A stretch of 6,214 bases of DNA from Nitrospira sp. (lineage in GTDB: Bacteria > Nitrospirota > Nitrospiria > Nitrospirales > Nitrospiraceae). This document shows positions 5,951 to 6,214 of the stretch, piece by piece. A model generated the notes under the pieces. That model was given only the letters and a program-made list of their open reading frames with translations, was not told the origin of the DNA and did no database searches. The translations under genes and the position numbers were made by a program. The stretch is from positions 1-6,214 of the forward strand of contig JANYBU010000280.1 of NCBI GenBank assembly GCA_025360665.1. Direction: 5' to 3'. Every line of letters starts with the position of its first letter. The first letter of the stretch is position 1.

Positions 5951-6006
5951 GTGCTCGCTGGATGGTCACTTGGTACCCTCGATTCACTTCCCCTGTACAC
6001 CACGGA

Positions 6007-6060
6007 AATATAGGGACGGTATGTTATTAGATTGATAACGGTGTGTTACCGGCGTGTTAA
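6007..6060 (-). promoter_or_regulatory. Pho-box-like four-repeat array with -10 element, promoter of the slp-porin operon
   Basis: On the plus strand TGTTAT (6022), TGATAA (6033), TGTTAC (6044) and TGTTAA (6055) start exactly 11 bp apart. Read in the direction of the genes they are TTAACA, GTAACA, TTATCA and ATAACA. Nine bases after the last repeat lies TATATT (6012-6007), a good minus-strand -10. There is no normal -35, because the last repeat occupies that place, as in PhoB-activated promoters. A start near base 6000 would give a leader of about 190 nt. The geometry matches the array before pstS. The repeats are seen; regulator identity is inferred. Confidence 0.78.
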
Positions 6061-6073
6061 ATTATTAATGCTG

Positions 6074-6214
6074 TCACTGGTGTCCGGTTAAATGACCCGC
6101 GCCGAGGCAAAGATCAAGCATTGGTGCGGTCTGTAGGCTGTTTTTGTTTGGTGCCGACTTGAACGTCGCTTGCCAAAAACCATGTACGTTCCCCGGGTTA
6201 ACCACCCCGAGGAA
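6074..6214 (+). mobile_element. Probable left end of an insertion sequence (partial)
   Basis: From about GGTGTCCGGTTAAATGACC (6079-6097) the sequence changes character and contains no minus-strand gene. A GTGTCCGGTTAA-type terminus followed by a non-coding stretch, and a GAGGAA ribosome-binding-like motif at the last bases (6209-6214), resembles the upstream end of IS4-type elements encoding a DUF4372 transposase. The transposase start would lie just beyond the window. This rests on resemblance recalled from memory. Neither the other terminus nor a target duplication is visible, so the exact boundary is a guess. Confidence 0.35.

Noticed and set aside
5821..6003. 60-codon minus-strand frame from GTG 6003 as a gene
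   Set aside because: The GTG lies at or before the predicted transcription start and has no ribosome binding site; only the last 29 codons have a plausible internal start, listed separately at low confidence.
1..6214. CRISPR arrays, tRNA or rRNA genes, toxin-antitoxin or defence systems
   Set aside because: No regularly spaced long direct repeats, no cloverleaf-like or rRNA-like sequence, and no proteins of those families were seen on either strand.

Overview
This window reads as a phosphate-acquisition locus of a diderm (Gram-negative type) bacterium. Every gene I can support lies on the minus strand, so transcription runs from the right edge to the left edge. Outer-membrane lipoproteins with lipoboxes, a signal-peptide-bearing OprO/OprP-like porin and a periplasmic PstS show that the cell has an outer membrane. 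The moderately high GC, the PstS type and the porin style would suit Nitrospirota (Nitrospira-like), but that placement is an impression and I could not test it.

Layout in the direction of transcription. (1) 6074-6214: probable left end of an insertion sequence, with its gene starting beyond the window. (2) 6022-6060: four 6-bp blocks (TGTTAT/TGATAA/TGTTAC/TGTTAA on the plus strand) spaced exactly 11 bp apart, followed 9 bp later by a minus-strand TATATT; this looks like a Pho box and promoter. (3) A leader of about 190 nt, then an Slp-family outer-membrane lipoprotein (5808-5239). (4) A 475-residue phosphate-selective-porin-like protein (5111-3684), closed by a strong stem-loop terminator (3588-3640). 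(5) Two lipoproteins of unknown function (3539-3093 and 3022-2000), the second with a C-terminal coiled coil. (6) A second box with the same 11-bp period (1835-1862). (7) pstS (1721-714) and the first 216 codons of pstC (648-1). The rest of pstC, and probably pstA, pstB and phoU, would lie past the left edge.

How it fits together: the porin would admit phosphate through the outer membrane, PstS would bind it in the periplasm, and PstC with its partners would pump it inward. The same phased box in front of both the slp-porin unit and pstS-pstC suggests that one PhoB/PhoP-type regulator controls both. The less expected parts are the Slp lipoprotein leading the porin operon, the two uncharacterised lipoproteins between the porin and pst units, and a 7-bp inverted repeat that would hide the pstC ribosome binding site.
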